From an uncultured Eisenbergiella sp. (GTDB taxonomy: Bacteria; Bacillota; Clostridia; Lachnospirales; Lachnospiraceae), in contig CAJFMW010000001.1 in assembly GCA_904392525.1 (NCBI GenBank), positions 1-60,652 of the forward strand: a stretch of DNA of 60,652 nt, given 5' to 3'. The notes beneath the pieces were generated by a model, which worked only from the letters and a program-made list of their open reading frames with translations, was not told the origin of the DNA and did not search any database. This document shows positions 35,453 to 44,572 of this stretch, piece after piece (the first letter of the stretch is position 1; every line of letters starts with the position of its first letter). The translations under genes and the position numbers were made by a program.

Positions 35453-35456
35453 CAGA

Positions 35457-35784
35457 AAAACTGAATAGCGTAAATGCAGGGAAGAGGAATAGTAGCCGGA
35501 CGTGGGGAAACAGAGAGCTGTCGGAGGGTGCGAGATGGCCGGAAGCGGAAGGGGAACTGACCTTGGAGCAGCCTTTCTGAAGGCCGCAGCAGCGGTTGTG
35601 TAGGAGGGGACGGAATTTCCGCCGTAGAAAGGGAAGGGGCATGACAGTGCCTGTTGCGAGTGCGGGAAAGGCGGCGCGTAAGAAGCGTTTCTTTTCCTGA
35701 AATAGAGTGGTACCGCGTGAAGCAGATTTGCGTCTCTATGAAGATCCTTAAGAGAGGGATTTTCATGGAGGCGCTCTTTTTTTC
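35457..35784 (+). ncRNA. T-box leader with leucine (CUG) specifier
   Basis: Typical T-box: an AGTA-type element in stem I, the specifier region GGGGAACTGACCTTGGAG in which CTG (35557-35559) occupies the specifier position, the T-box sequence AGAGTGGTACCGCGTG (35704-35719), and a terminator whose arms GCGTCTCTATGAAGATCC and GGATTTTCATGGAGGCGC precede a run of T (35776-35783). Uncharged leucine tRNA would pair with CUG and stabilise the antiterminator, switching on the downstream isopropylmalate synthase. This fills the 558-bp gap between the EAL gene and leuA. Confidence 0.92.
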
Positions 35785-35800
35785 GGAAGGAGAGAAAAGC

Positions 35801-37810
35801 ATGGATGCAAAAATCAGTGAAAAGTATGGAAGATCATATTTTATGCCGCCCGAGGTCACTTATGACTGGGTAAAAAAGGACATCATCGAGAAGCCGCCTG
35901 TCTGGTGCAGCGTTGATCTGCGAGACGGGAATCAGGCGCTGATTGAGCCGATGAGCCTGGAGGAGAAGCTTGAGTTTTTTGAGATGCTTGTGAAAGTGGG
36001 ATTCAAGGAGATTGAAGTTGGATTTCCGGCTGCCTCGGAGACGGAGTACCGTTTCCTGCGCGAGCTCATCGAACGGAACATGATTCCGGAGGATGTGACC
36101 ATTCAGGTGCTGACCCAGGCCAGAGAACATATCATTAAAAAGACCTTTGAGGCGGTACAGGGAGCGCCCCACGCGGTAGTGCATCTGTACAATTCCACGT
36201 CCGTTGCGCAAAGAGAGCAGGTTTTCCATAAAAGCAAAGAGGAGGTAAAGCAGCTTGCCGTGGACGGTGCGGAGCTGTTAAAGAAGCTGGCAGAGGAAAC
36301 GGAAGGAAATTTCACCTTTGAATACAGTCCGGAGAGCTTTCCGGGGACCGAGGTGGACTATGCGCTGGAGGTCTGCAATGCGGTGCTGGATGTGTGGCAG
36401 CCCACGCCGGAGAGAAAGGTGATCATCAACATTCCCACCACGGTTCAGGTGGCGATGCCCCATGTGTTCGCCTGTCAGGTGGAATATCTGCATAAGCACC
36501 TGAAGTACCGGGATGCGGTGATCTTAAGCGTTCACCCGCACAATGACCGGGGCTGCGGCATCAGTGATGCGGAGTTCGGCGTGCTTGCCGGAGCGGACCG
36601 GGTGGAAGGAACGCTGTTCGGAAACGGGGAGCGGACCGGAAACGTGGACATCGTCACGCTGGCCCTGAACATGGTCTGCCATGGGGTGGAGCCGGGACTG
36701 GATTTTTCCAATATCATGGAGATTCGTGAGACCTATGAGCGGCTGACGAGGATGCGGGTATATGAGCGTGCGCCCTATGCGGGAGACCTGGTGTTTACCG
36801 CCTTTTCCGGCTCCCATCAGGATGCCATTTCCAAGGGCATGGCCTGGAGAAAGGAAGGAAAGAGCGGAAAGCGCTGGGATGTGCCTTATCTTCCCATCGA
36901 TCCCAAGGATGTGGGCCGGGAGTACGAGTCGGATGTGATCCGGATCAACAGCCAGTCCGGCAAGGGCGGCATCGCCTTCGTGCTGAAGGAAAACTTTGGA
37001 ATCTCTCTTCCGGACGGCATGAAGGAGGAAGTGGGCTATCTGATGAAGGGCGTTTCCGACGAACGGCATCAGGAGCTTTCGCCAACGGATATTTATGATA
37101 TATTTGAGGAAACCTATATATATCCCCGTTCTGTATTTGACATTCCGGAATGTCACTTCCGGCAGACGGACGGAATCCGGGCGAGCGTGACCATTGAGCA
37201 GGAAAAGGGAAGAAAAGAGATCGAGGCACAGGGAAACGGCCGCCTGGATGCGGTGAGCTGCGCGGTGAAGCTTGCCTTTGGCATCAGCTATCAGCTGGCT
37301 GTTTACGAGGAGCACGCGGTTTCCAGAGGGTCATCCTCCAGGGCGGCGGCCTTTGTGGGCGTTCTGTATGAGGGCAGGATGTACTGGGGCGTGGGAATGG
37401 ATGAGGATATCATCCGCAGCTCCATCTGCGCGCTGGTTTCCGCCGTCAACCGGCTTCTGGAGGCGGAAGACATTGGCCAGGAGCGGGAAGAGCGCCTGAT
37501 TCAGATCATGCAGTACATCAGGGAGCATTATCGGGACGTGACGCTGGAGGCGCTGGCGGAGCAGTTTCATCTTTCCGGGCCCTATCTCTCCAAATATATC
37601 AGAAACAAGGCGGGGGTGACCTTCCAGGAAGCGGTCCGCGCTGTGCGGCTGAAAAAAGCGGCCTCCGCGCTGGCAAAAACCGGGCAGACGGTGGAGACGA
37701 TCGCGGAGAGCGTAGGATATGAAAGCGTAGAGCATTTCAACCGGCTGTTCAAGAAAACCTACGGCATGACGCCGGTGCAGTACCGGAACCGGGAAGGTGA
37801 GCGGGGATAG
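35801..37810 (+). CDS. leuA: 2-isopropylmalate synthase fused to AraC-type DNA-binding domain
   Basis: 669 aa from the ATG at 35801, which follows GAAGGAGAG; earlier in-frame ATGs lie in the T-box terminator. Residues 1 to about 555 are a complete long-form Leu[17 protein letters not shown], metal ligands in [18 protein letters not shown], and a C-terminal leucine-responsive domain ([28 protein letters not shown]). It condenses acetyl-CoA with 2-ketoisovalerate, the first committed step of leucine synthesis. From about residue 564 an AraC/XylS double helix-turn-helix follows: [20 protein letters not shown] and [20 protein letters not shown]. No stop or frameshift separates the parts. The fusion suggests a leucine-sensing enzyme that also binds DNA. 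Confidence 0.93.
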   Translation: MDAKISEKYGRSYFMPPEVTYDWVKKDIIEKPPVWCSVDLRDGNQALIEPMSLEEKLEFFEMLVKVGFKEIEVGFPAASETEYRFLRELIERNMIPEDVTIQVLTQAREHIIKKTFEAVQGAPHAVVHLYNSTSVAQREQVFHKSKEEVKQLAVDGAELLKKLAEETEGNFTFEYSPESFPGTEVDYALEVCNAVLDVWQPTPERKVIINIPTTVQVAMPHVFACQVEYLHKHLKYRDAVILSVHPHNDRGCGISDAEFGVLAGADRVEGTLFGNGERTGNVDIVTLALNMVCHGVEPGLDFSNIMEIRETYERLTRMRVYERAPYAGDLVFTAFSGSHQDAISKGMAWRKEGKSGKRWDVPYLPIDPKDVGREYESDVIRINSQSGKGGIAFVLKENFGISLPDGMKEEVGYLMKGVSDERHQELSPTDIYDIFEETYIYPRSVFDIPECHFRQTDGIRASVTIEQEKGRKEIEAQGNGRLDAVSCAVKLAFGISYQLAVYEEHAVSRGSSSRAAAFVGVLYEGRMYWGVGMDEDIIRSSICALVSAVNRLLEAEDIGQEREERLIQIMQYIREHYRDVTLEALAEQFHLSGPYLSKYIRNKAGVTFQEAVRAVRLKKAASALAKTGQTVETIAESVGYESVEHFNRLFKKTYGMTPVQYRNREGERG

Positions 37811-37836
37811 GCGGAAAAAAGGCAGGAGATGGCAGA

Positions 37837-38526
37837 ATGTGCAGCAGATATCTGATTGGCGACGGAACCTTTGAGGCGCTGAAGGAAGGCTTTTTTGAGA
37901 TACTGGACGAGGAAGGGGAAGATTTTTTCCTTCCCTTCCTCAGCCTGCGCGGGGATATCCGTCCCTCCATGGCGGCGCCTGTGTTGCTGCGGGAGACAGT
38001 CGGGAGAAAAGGGGCGGAAAGTATGGCGGACGGAGGGAGGCCTGGCAGCGGCGGGGCAGGTTGTGATAACAGCAGGCTCCGCATGAAAAAATGCATCTGG
38101 GGTTTTCCCGGCGTGGAGGGAAAAGGGCTGATTATCAATGCCAGGTGCGAAACCGCTTTAGATAAAAGGCTGTTTGCGGAAAGCGTACAGAAGCGGCGGT
38201 GTCTGATCCCGGCGGCGGGCTTTTACGAATGGTCGGAGAGGAAGGATCCCTACTTCTTTGCGCCAAAGGGCCCGGAGGGCGGAAAGGGAAGGCTGCTTCT
38301 GATGGCGGGCTTCCACCGGAAATGGGAGGGACAGGAGCGGTTTGTGATTCTGACCACGCAGGCCAACGCTTCCGTGCAGGGCGTCCATCCGAGGATGCCG
38401 CTGATTCTGAACATGGAGGAGGCCAGGGAATGGCTGCGGGAGGACTGTGAGGTTCCCCGCCTCCTCACAAAAACGCCGGAGGAGCTTGCGCGGGAGCCGC
38501 TGGGACAGCTCAGCCTGTTTTCGTAG
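37837..38526 (+). CDS. SRAP (YedK/HMCES-like) abasic-site protein
   Basis: 229 aa. MCSRY exposes the Cys2 that forms a covalent link with abasic sites in single-stranded DNA; NARCET, CLIPAAGFYEW and GVHPRMPLIL hold the other active-site residues (Asn, Glu, His). The protein protects replication-blocking abasic lesions. A Gly/Ser-rich insert (about 60-75) is longer than usual. It is 26 bp after leuA, perhaps only by readthrough, since the functions are unrelated. Confidence 0.9.
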   Translation: MCSRYLIGDGTFEALKEGFFEILDEEGEDFFLPFLSLRGDIRPSMAAPVLLRETVGRKGAESMADGGRPGSGGAGCDNSRLRMKKCIWGFPGVEGKGLIINARCETALDKRLFAESVQKRRCLIPAAGFYEWSERKDPYFFAPKGPEGGKGRLLLMAGFHRKWEGQERFVILTTQANASVQGVHPRMPLILNMEEAREWLREDCEVPRLLTKTPEELAREPLGQLSLFS

Positions 38527-38543
38527 GATGGGGCAATTCAGGC

Positions 38544-38575
38544 TTGACAAAAATTATGAGTTAGAATATACTAAC
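38544..38575 (+). promoter_or_regulatory. Promoter with GTTAG-N6-CTAAC operator over the -10 box
   Basis: TTGACA (38544-38549), 17-bp spacer, TATACT (38567-38572). The palindrome GTTAG AATATA CTAAC (38560-38575) covers the -10 box, so a bound repressor would block the polymerase. The same palindrome is found at 27148-27163. The form recalls DtxR/IdeR or Fur-family iron boxes. Confidence 0.72.
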
Positions 38576-38641
38576 CATGAAACAAAGCAAAGCTATATCA
38601 GAAATCTTTCTGGTTTCCGATGGGTGAAAGGAGCGGACAGT

Positions 38642-38842
38642 ATGTTGACTTTTCTGATAAATAACGCGGGGACAATCGTGACGGCTCTGGTTCTGGCGGC
38701 TGCGGTTTTCTTCGTGGTACGGGGCATGGTCCGTGACAGAAAAGCGGGCAGGGGCGGCTGCGGGGGCAGATGTGGAGCGTGCGGTGCCTGCGGCGGAGGC
38801 TGTGCCATACCGCCTGTAAGCAAAAACACCCGGAACGGATAG
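38642..38842 (+). CDS. FeoB-associated Cys-rich membrane protein
   Basis: 66 aa: one membrane helix (TIVTALVLAAAVFFVVRGMV) then a basic stretch and a Gly/Cys-rich tail (CGGRCGACGACGGGC). This is the layout of the small FeoB-associated membrane proteins that accompany ferrous iron transporters. The ORF track merges it into a longer frame from 38447; the ATG at 38642, following GAAAGGAG, is the real start. No feoA or feoB is present in the window, which is unusual for the family. Behind an operator-bearing promoter and 31 bp before a Fur-like gene. Confidence 0.8.
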   Translation: MLTFLINNAGTIVTALVLAAAVFFVVRGMVRDRKAGRGGCGGRCGACGACGGGCAIPPVSKNTRNG

Positions 38843-38873
38843 AGTCGGATAAACAAAACAGGAGTGAGAGCGG

Positions 38874-39305
38874 ATGATAACAAATATCGAGCAGAAAAGA
38901 ACGGCAGGAAGAAGAGAGCGGATTCTGGAGGAGCTGAGAAGAAACGGCTTTCGGATCACCAATCAGAGAAAACTCCTGATTGACATCATTCTTTCTGACG
39001 AGTGCTCCTGCTGCAAGGAGATTTATTATCAGGCGGTCCGGCAGGACCCTTCCATAGGAATCGCTACAGTATACCGGATGGTCAAGACGCTGGAGGACAT
39101 TGGCGCGATCAACCGGAAAAACATGTATCGGATCAACTGCGAAGAAAACTGCGGGTTCCGCGGCGACTGCGTTCTGGTTCTTGAAAATAAGGAGAAGGTC
39201 AGCTTTTCCATGGAGGATTTCAGGGAAGCTGTGGGTGAAGTGCTTCGAAAGAAGGGCTATCACGGCCAGCAGAAGGTGGAAACCGTACTCTGGAATCAGG
39301 GCTGA
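38874..39305 (+). CDS. Fur family transcriptional regulator, divergent C-terminus
   Basis: 143 aa. The winged-helix half is typical of Fur/PerR: FRITNQRKLLIDIIL, CSCCKEIYYQAVRQ and SIGIATVYRMVKTLEDIGAI. The C-terminal half lacks the usual His-rich metal/dimer motif (H-H-H-x-x-C) and the Cys pairs are reduced to ENCGFRGDC, so metal sensing would differ or be lost. Encoded with the FeoB-associated protein under a palindromic operator, it probably regulates iron-related genes and perhaps itself; whether it binds GTTAG-N6-CTAAC is open, as a DtxR-type protein elsewhere is equally possible. Confidence 0.8.
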   Translation: MITNIEQKRTAGRRERILEELRRNGFRITNQRKLLIDIILSDECSCCKEIYYQAVRQDPSIGIATVYRMVKTLEDIGAINRKNMYRINCEENCGFRGDCVLVLENKEKVSFSMEDFREAVGEVLRKKGYHGQQKVETVLWNQG

Positions 39306-39350
39306 GAAGCTGAGGATGATTCCTGAAAAGGTTGGATATCTGCAGTCAGA

Positions 39351-39392
39351 CAGACGGGGCGGCATGACAGAAATGTTATGCCGCCCCGTCTG
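39351..39392 (+). terminator. Terminator after Fur-like gene
   Basis: CAGACGGGGCGGCAT and ATGCCGCCCCGTCTG form a perfect 15-bp stem with a 12-nt loop that can itself pair partly. The following T run is short (GTTTCTC), so the efficiency is uncertain. Confidence 0.65.
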
Positions 39393-39518
39393 CGTTTCTC
39401 CCAAACGGCTGTATCCGGAATTTATGTCCGGAACCGGGATGGCGCTTGCAATCCCAAAAGGATGGTGAGATAATGGGAGTGTTTGAAAAAACAGATGAAA
39501 AGAGCAGGGAGGAAAAAC

Positions 39519-40331
39519 ATGATTGTAGAGAAAATACCGATTCATACGGATCATACGCAGGTGGAGCTTACCACCTATTTTCAGGACAGTTCACCGGAAA
39601 TGGGAGCGAACAGAAAACGGCCGGTCGTGCTGATCTGTCCGGGAGGGGGATATGGATTTCTGTCTGACAGAGAGGCGGAGCCGGTGGCGCTTCGCATGTG
39701 CGGCATGGGCTTTCACGCCTGTGTGCTGCGCTACAGCATCGCGCCGGAAACCTTTCCGACCGCGCTGTGGGAGCTGGCGGCCTCAGTGGCCTGGCTGAGG
39801 GAACATGCACAGGAGTATCATATTGATGAAAAGAAGATCGTGGTATGCGGATTTTCCGCCGGAGCCCATCTGGCAGGAAGCATCGGCGTGTTCTGGAACC
39901 GGGAATTTCTGTCGGAGCTGACCGGATTTTCGGCGGAGCAGATGCGGCCGGACCGGCTGATTCTGAGCTATCCCGTCATCACCTCCGGGGAACACGCGCA
40001 CATGGGCTCCTTTGAAAATCTCCTCGGCAGTGAGTGTGGAGATAAAGAGAAGCGTGAGTTTGTATCGCTGGAAAAGCAGGTGACGCCGGATATGCCCAGG
40101 ACATTTCTCTGGCATACCTTTGCGGACGGAGCCGTGCCGGTGGAAAATTCCCTTCTGCTGGCGGATGCCATGCGGCGGGCAGGCGTGCCCTTTGAGCTGC
40201 ATATTTTCCCGGACGGAGAGCATGGCCTGAGTCTGGCGGACGAGCAGACGGACAACGGCACGGGAGAGCAGATCAGACCGGAATGCGCCGTCTGGCCGGC
40301 TCTTGCGGCAGACTGGATCAAACGGGACTGA
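39519..40331 (+). CDS. Alpha/beta hydrolase (acetyl-esterase like)
   Basis: 270 aa from the ATG at 39519, preceded by GGGAGG; the ORF-track start is 12 codons upstream without a ribosome site. LICPGGGYGFLSDREAEPVA is the oxyanion-hole loop, VVCGFSAGAHLAG the G-x-S-x-G nucleophile elbow, and DGEHGLSL carries the catalytic His. No signal peptide, so it is cytosolic. Similar proteins remove acetyl groups from imported xylan or other sugar esters; the substrate is not visible here. Followed 29 bp later by another serine hydrolase. Confidence 0.88.
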   Translation: MIVEKIPIHTDHTQVELTTYFQDSSPEMGANRKRPVVLICPGGGYGFLSDREAEPVALRMCGMGFHACVLRYSIAPETFPTALWELAASVAWLREHAQEYHIDEKKIVVCGFSAGAHLAGSIGVFWNREFLSELTGFSAEQMRPDRLILSYPVITSGEHAHMGSFENLLGSECGDKEKREFVSLEKQVTPDMPRTFLWHTFADGAVPVENSLLLADAMRRAGVPFELHIFPDGEHGLSLADEQTDNGTGEQIRPECAVWPALAADWIKRD

Positions 40332-40360
40332 TACGAATTCAAAGAGGGAGCAGGAACACG

Positions 40361-41536
40361 ATGAAGGATGAAACGAGAAAAAAACTGAAAGGTCTTATGG
40401 ATAAGGCTGTGGCGGAAAAGGAGCTTGCGGGCGGCTGCCTTCTGGTGCGCAGCCACGGCGAGGAATACTGTTACCTGGAAGCGGGAATGGCGGATGTGGA
40501 AGCGGGGAAACCCATTGAGAGGGATCAGATCTACCGCCTGTATTCCATGAGCAAGCCCGTTACGGGAGCCGCGGCCATGAAGCTGTTTGAGGACGGAGTT
40601 CTGGATCTGGGACAGCCGGTATCCGCTTATCTTCCCTCTTTTCAGGATTCTCTGGTGGAACAGGATGGAAGGCTGGTGAAGGCGGACCGTCAGATACAGG
40701 TGCAGGACCTGCTGAACATGACCTCCGGCCTGGTTTATAACGGAGAAGCCGGACTTGCCGGAAGGCATGCCGATGAGGTGTTCGGGGAGTTGATGGACCG
40801 TCTTCAGACCGATCATCCCATGACCACCAGAGAGCTGGCTGTGCGTCTGGGGCAGGGACCTCTTCTGTTTCAGCCGGGAAGCTACTGGAAATACGGGAGC
40901 AGCGCGGATGTGCTGGGCGCCGTGATCGAAGCGGCGGCGGATATGCCTTTTGGAGAGTATCTGAAGAAGAGCTTTTTTGAGCCGCTGGGCATGAAGGATA
41001 CGGGATTTTTTGTGCCCGAAGAAAAGAGGGAGCGGCTGGTGACGGCTTATCGCGCCGACGGAAAGGGCGGGCTTGAGCCTTACCGGGAGAATCACCTTGG
41101 GATTTTTAATGCCATGGACCGCAGGCCCGCATTTGAGTCCGGCGGGGCCGGCCTGGTTTCCACGGTGGATGACTATGCCCGTTTCGCACAGATGCTGTTA
41201 AACGGCGGCGAGCTGGACGGCGTGCGCGTGCTGGAACCGCGGACCGTAGACTACATGACCTCCGGGACGTTGAACGGAACGCAGAGAGAAGCGTTTGTGA
41301 GGAATTTTCCCACCATGCCGGGCTTTGATTACGGAAATCTGGTGCGCGTGATGAAGGAGCCGGGAAAATCCTGTACATTGAACAATGTGGGTGAGTATGG
41401 ATGGGACGGCTGGCTCGGCTGCTATTTTGCCAACGATCCGGCGGCGGATATGACCATCCTGTTCATGATGCAGAAGACGGACTCCGGCCTTACGCCGCTG
41501 GTGCGCAGGCTGCGGAACGTGATCATGAGCGAATGA
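40361..41536 (+). CDS. Beta-lactamase family (class C-like) serine hydrolase
   Basis: 391 aa from the ATG at 40361 (ribosome site GGGAGCAGG). YSMSKPVTGAAAMKL has the S-x-x-K nucleophile motif, and YWKYGSSADVLG supplies the Y-x-S element of the serine beta-lactamase/esterase superfamily. A K-T-G like third motif is not obvious. No signal peptide is seen, so a cytosolic esterase or peptidase is more likely than an antibiotic-resistance enzyme. Probably co-transcribed with the hydrolase before it. Confidence 0.85.
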   Translation: MKDETRKKLKGLMDKAVAEKELAGGCLLVRSHGEEYCYLEAGMADVEAGKPIERDQIYRLYSMSKPVTGAAAMKLFEDGVLDLGQPVSAYLPSFQDSLVEQDGRLVKADRQIQVQDLLNMTSGLVYNGEAGLAGRHADEVFGELMDRLQTDHPMTTRELAVRLGQGPLLFQPGSYWKYGSSADVLGAVIEAAADMPFGEYLKKSFFEPLGMKDTGFFVPEEKRERLVTAYRADGKGGLEPYRENHLGIFNAMDRRPAFESGGAGLVSTVDDYARFAQMLLNGGELDGVRVLEPRTVDYMTSGTLNGTQREAFVRNFPTMPGFDYGNLVRVMKEPGKSCTLNNVGEYGWDGWLGCYFANDPAADMTILFMMQKTDSGLTPLVRRLRNVIMSE

Positions 41537-41604
41537 ACGGCGTCCCATGAGCCGTGAGCGGGAAAAGTGCTGATTCATGCGCGCCCTGGAGCGGAAACGC
41601 TGTT

Positions 41605-42192
41605 TCAGGCGCGCATGGGAGCGGGAAACATGGGAGTGAGCCCCTGCAGGATCATTTTTTCCACCAGAGCCGCAATCCGGGCGGGCGGCTCCGGGTTCTC
41701 CCCGTTCATCCAGGACTGGATCAGACCGATGCAGCCGGAGGTGATGAAGGCGTAATAGTAGTCAAAATCCGGAGAAGCCGGCATGTCCGCATCCTGAAGG
41801 CACAGAAGCCGGAGCTTCACAAGTTCCTTCATGCGGTTGACGAAGGCGAGATCACCGTGGGGGCCGAGCAGCGTGCGCCCGATCAGGCGATTGTTATCCA
41901 GAAAGGTAAAAATATCCTCCAGAACGGAATAGAGGGCGGCCTCGTTGTCCGGTGCAAAATTTTTGTCCAGAATCTCGTTGAATTCCTGAAAAATGGCATC
42001 CTCCACCTGAGACAGCATGTCGTAGACATCCCGGTAATGGAGATAAAAGGTGCCCCGGTTGATATCCGCGAGGTCGGAAAGCTCCTTGACGGAGATATCC
42101 TTGATGTCCTTTTCCTGCATGAGAGTCATCAGGCTCTCAAGAAGCCGGGCTTTTGTTTTCCGAACGCGCCGGTCAGTTTTATCCTTTTCCAT
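41605..42192 (-). CDS. TetR family repressor
   Basis: 195 aa from the ATG at 42192 (MEKDKTDRRVRKTKARLLES); the upstream ORF-track start lacks support. The helix-turn-helix KDISVKELSDLADINRGTFYLHYRDVYDM is at residues 30-60; the C-terminal ligand domain resembles the TetR_C type with FTFLDNNRLIGRTLL. It is divergent from the MMPL exporter gene, the usual arrangement for a repressor of an efflux system. The palindrome ACAAT-GATT-ATTGT on the exporter's -35 region is a candidate operator. Confidence 0.88.
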   Translation of the reverse strand: MEKDKTDRRVRKTKARLLESLMTLMQEKDIKDISVKELSDLADINRGTFYLHYRDVYDMLSQVEDAIFQEFNEILDKNFAPDNEAALYSVLEDIFTFLDNNRLIGRTLLGPHGDLAFVNRMKELVKLRLLCLQDADMPASPDFDYYYAFITSGCIGLIQSWMNGENPEPPARIAALVEKMILQGLTPMFPAPMRA

Positions 42193-42290
42193 AAAATTCC
42201 TTCCCCCAGTCTTTTCTTTTATCAATTCTGAAAAAAATATAAATTCTCAACAGATTTTGCAAAAGTGTCTATTAAGATACGACAAAAACC

Positions 42291-42329
42291 ACAATGATTA
42301 TTGTAATCTCCTGTCAGGATTATTATAAT
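42291..42329 (+). promoter_or_regulatory. MMPL operon promoter with overlapping palindrome
   Basis: TTGTAA (42301-42306), 17-bp spacer, TATAAT (42324-42329). ACAAT GATT ATTGT (42291-42304) overlaps the -35 box and is a plausible TetR site. Confidence 0.65.
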
Positions 42330-42381
42330 ATACATGAGTTGGAAAATCAACAAATGTCAATTATATATGGAGGAAAGACGG

Positions 42382-44568
42382 ATGGAGCGTTATACGCAGT
42401 TTCTCCTGAAGCACAGGATTCAGGTGATCGTCCTCTTCGTGGCTGCTGCGGCCGTATGCGCGGTTCTGTCAGGACTGGTCGGCGTGAACTACAAATTTGC
42501 GGATTATCTGCCTGAGAAAGCGGCTTCCACCAGAGCGATTGATGTGATGGAAGAGGAGTACAGCCAGGCCGTTCCGAACATGCGGGTGCTGATCTATGAT
42601 GTAAGCATACCGGAAGCGCTGGAATATAAGGAAAGGCTGAAGGCGGCGGAAGGAGTTCAGGAGGTGAACTGGCTGGACGATGCCGTGAATATTTATGAGC
42701 CCCTGGAGATGGCGCCGCAGAAAACGGTTGACGAATGGTATAAGGACGGAAACGCGCTGTTTTCCGTGACGGTGGATGAGGAGAAAGAGGATGAAGCGGT
42801 TGCCGCCGTCCGGGAGATCATCGGCGACGAAAACTGTATGTCGGGCTCCGTTGTGGAAAGCGTGATTGCAGCATCTGATACGGCAAAGGATGTCCAGAAG
42901 ATCATGCTCCTTGTGGTGCCGATCATTTTCCTGATTCTGCTGATTACGACCAATTCCTGGTTTGAGCCGGTGCTTTTCATGATCACCATCGGCGTTGCGA
43001 TACTCATCAATATGGGTACGAACATGATCTTCGGAACCATATCCTTCGTGACCAATGCGGCCGGGCCTGTGCTTCAGCTTGCCGTGTCCATGGATTATTC
43101 CATTTTCCTCCTGCACCGCTTCGAGGAAAACCGGAATCTGGGACTGAAGGCGGAGGAGGCCATGTGCGCTGCGGTGAAGCAGTCGGTGGGCAGCATTCTT
43201 TCCAGCGGCCTGACCACGGTGACCGGTTTTCTGGCCCTGGTGTTCATGTCGTTTCAGATCGGCCCTGATCTGGGCTGGGCCATGTCCAAGGCAATCGTGT
43301 TCAGCCTGATCAGCGTGCTCTGCTTCCTTCCGGCGCTTGCCATTACAACCTACAGGCTGATCGACCGTACCAGACACAGGCCGCTTGTGCCGGGGTTCGG
43401 CGGGTTTGCGGGGCTGGTGATGAAGGTACGCATTCCCCTTCTGATTCTCACGCTTCTTGTGGTGCCGGTATCCTGGCTTGCGCAGAATCAGAACAGCTTC
43501 TACTATGGCGGCAGCGAGGTCTATACTTCAGAGGCCACACAGCTTGGAAGGGATACGAAGGCGATCCGTGAGCTGTACGGCACATCCAATCCGGTCGTCC
43601 TGATGGTTCCGCGGGGGAGTCTGGAAAAAGAGGCGGCCATGAATGCGGAGCTTCTGGAGCTGGATTATGTGACCAGCGTGATTTCCTACGCCAATTCGGT
43701 GGGAAATTCCATCCCTTCGGATTTTGTTCCTTCGGATACCCTTTCTTCCCTCTATTCGGCGAATTACAGCCGCTTCATCCTTACGCTTGATACAGAGGAA
43801 CGGGAAGCGGACTGGGATCAAAAGGTGAACGCAATCCGCAATATCGGAGAGAAATACTATGGAAATGAGATTCAGTATGCGGGAGACCTGGTGAGCACGG
43901 AGGATCTGAAAACCACGATTACGCAGGACAATCTGAAGGTGAATCTGCTGGCAATCGGTTTTGTGGTCTGCATTCTGCTGGTGAACTTCAAATCCATCAG
44001 TCTGCCTCTGATCCTGACGCTGGTGATTGAGGCATCCATCTGGATCAATCTCGGCCTGCCGTATTTCTCAGGGAACCGCCTGTTTTACATAGGTTATCTG
44101 ATCATCAGCACAGTACAGCTGGGCGCGACAATCGACTACGCGATTCTGTTCACCGACCGGTATCTGGAATTCCGAAAGGAAATGCCGAAAAAGGATGCGG
44201 CGAGACAGACTCTGAAGGCCTGTACCCTGTCCATCCTGACCTCTTCCCTGGTGCTGACGCTGGCAGGAACCATTCTGGGACAGGTATCCACGAACGGTGT
44301 TCTCAGCCAGCTGGGAACGCTGATCGGAAGAGGTGCGGTATTGTCCTTTGTGCTGGTTATCTTTGTCCTGCCTTCCCTGCTCATCCTGCTTGACGGGTTG
44401 ATACGAAGAACCACCCTGAACGCCGGTTTTCATGGAACCGGAAAGCGGGCTGCGGGCGGAAAAGGCGGCTCCGGGGCCGGATCAGCAGGAACGGATACGC
44501 CAGGAGGCCGAAAGAGCGAAGGAGAGAAGGCTGAAGAGAGGAATGTCCTGACAGGAGGTGCGGATTAA
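42382..44568 (+). CDS. MMPL/RND family transporter
   Basis: 728 aa from the ATG at 42382, eight nt after GGAGG; the predicted transcription start excludes the earlier ORF-track start. Two repeats, each with one membrane helix, an extracytoplasmic porter domain and five helices (about 10-350 and 360-700), the RND/MMPL layout. VLQLAVSMDYSIFLLHRFEEN and VQLGATIDYAILFTDRYLE carry the paired Asp-Tyr residues for proton coupling. Likely exports a lipid, glycolipid or toxic hydrophobic compound. It ends in a Gly/Ser-rich cytosolic tail. The partner gene begins 5 bp later. Confidence 0.88.
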   Translation: MERYTQFLLKHRIQVIVLFVAAAAVCAVLSGLVGVNYKFADYLPEKAASTRAIDVMEEEYSQAVPNMRVLIYDVSIPEALEYKERLKAAEGVQEVNWLDDAVNIYEPLEMAPQKTVDEWYKDGNALFSVTVDEEKEDEAVAAVREIIGDENCMSGSVVESVIAASDTAKDVQKIMLLVVPIIFLILLITTNSWFEPVLFMITIGVAILINMGTNMIFGTISFVTNAAGPVLQLAVSMDYSIFLLHRFEENRNLGLKAEEAMCAAVKQSVGSILSSGLTTVTGFLALVFMSFQIGPDLGWAMSKAIVFSLISVLCFLPALAITTYRLIDRTRHRPLVPGFGGFAGLVMKVRIPLLILTLLVVPVSWLAQNQNSFYYGGSEVYTSEATQLGRDTKAIRELYGTSNPVVLMVPRGSLEKEAAMNAELLELDYVTSVISYANSVGNSIPSDFVPSDTLSSLYSANYSRFILTLDTEEREADWDQKVNAIRNIGEKYYGNEIQYAGDLVSTEDLKTTITQDNLKVNLLAIGFVVCILLVNFKSISLPLILTLVIEASIWINLGLPYFSGNRLFYIGYLIISTVQLGATIDYAILFTDRYLEFRKEMPKKDAARQTLKACTLSILTSSLVLTLAGTILGQVSTNGVLSQLGTLIGRGAVLSFVLVIFVLPSLLILLDGLIRRTTLNAGFHGTGKRAAGGKGGSGAGSAGTDTPGGRKSEGEKAEERNVLTGGAD

Positions 44569-44572
44569 TTTT

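Noticed and set aside
40361-41536. Beta-lactam resistance gene
   Set aside because: It has the serine-hydrolase motifs but no signal peptide and no clear K-T-G motif, so a general esterase/peptidase call is safer.
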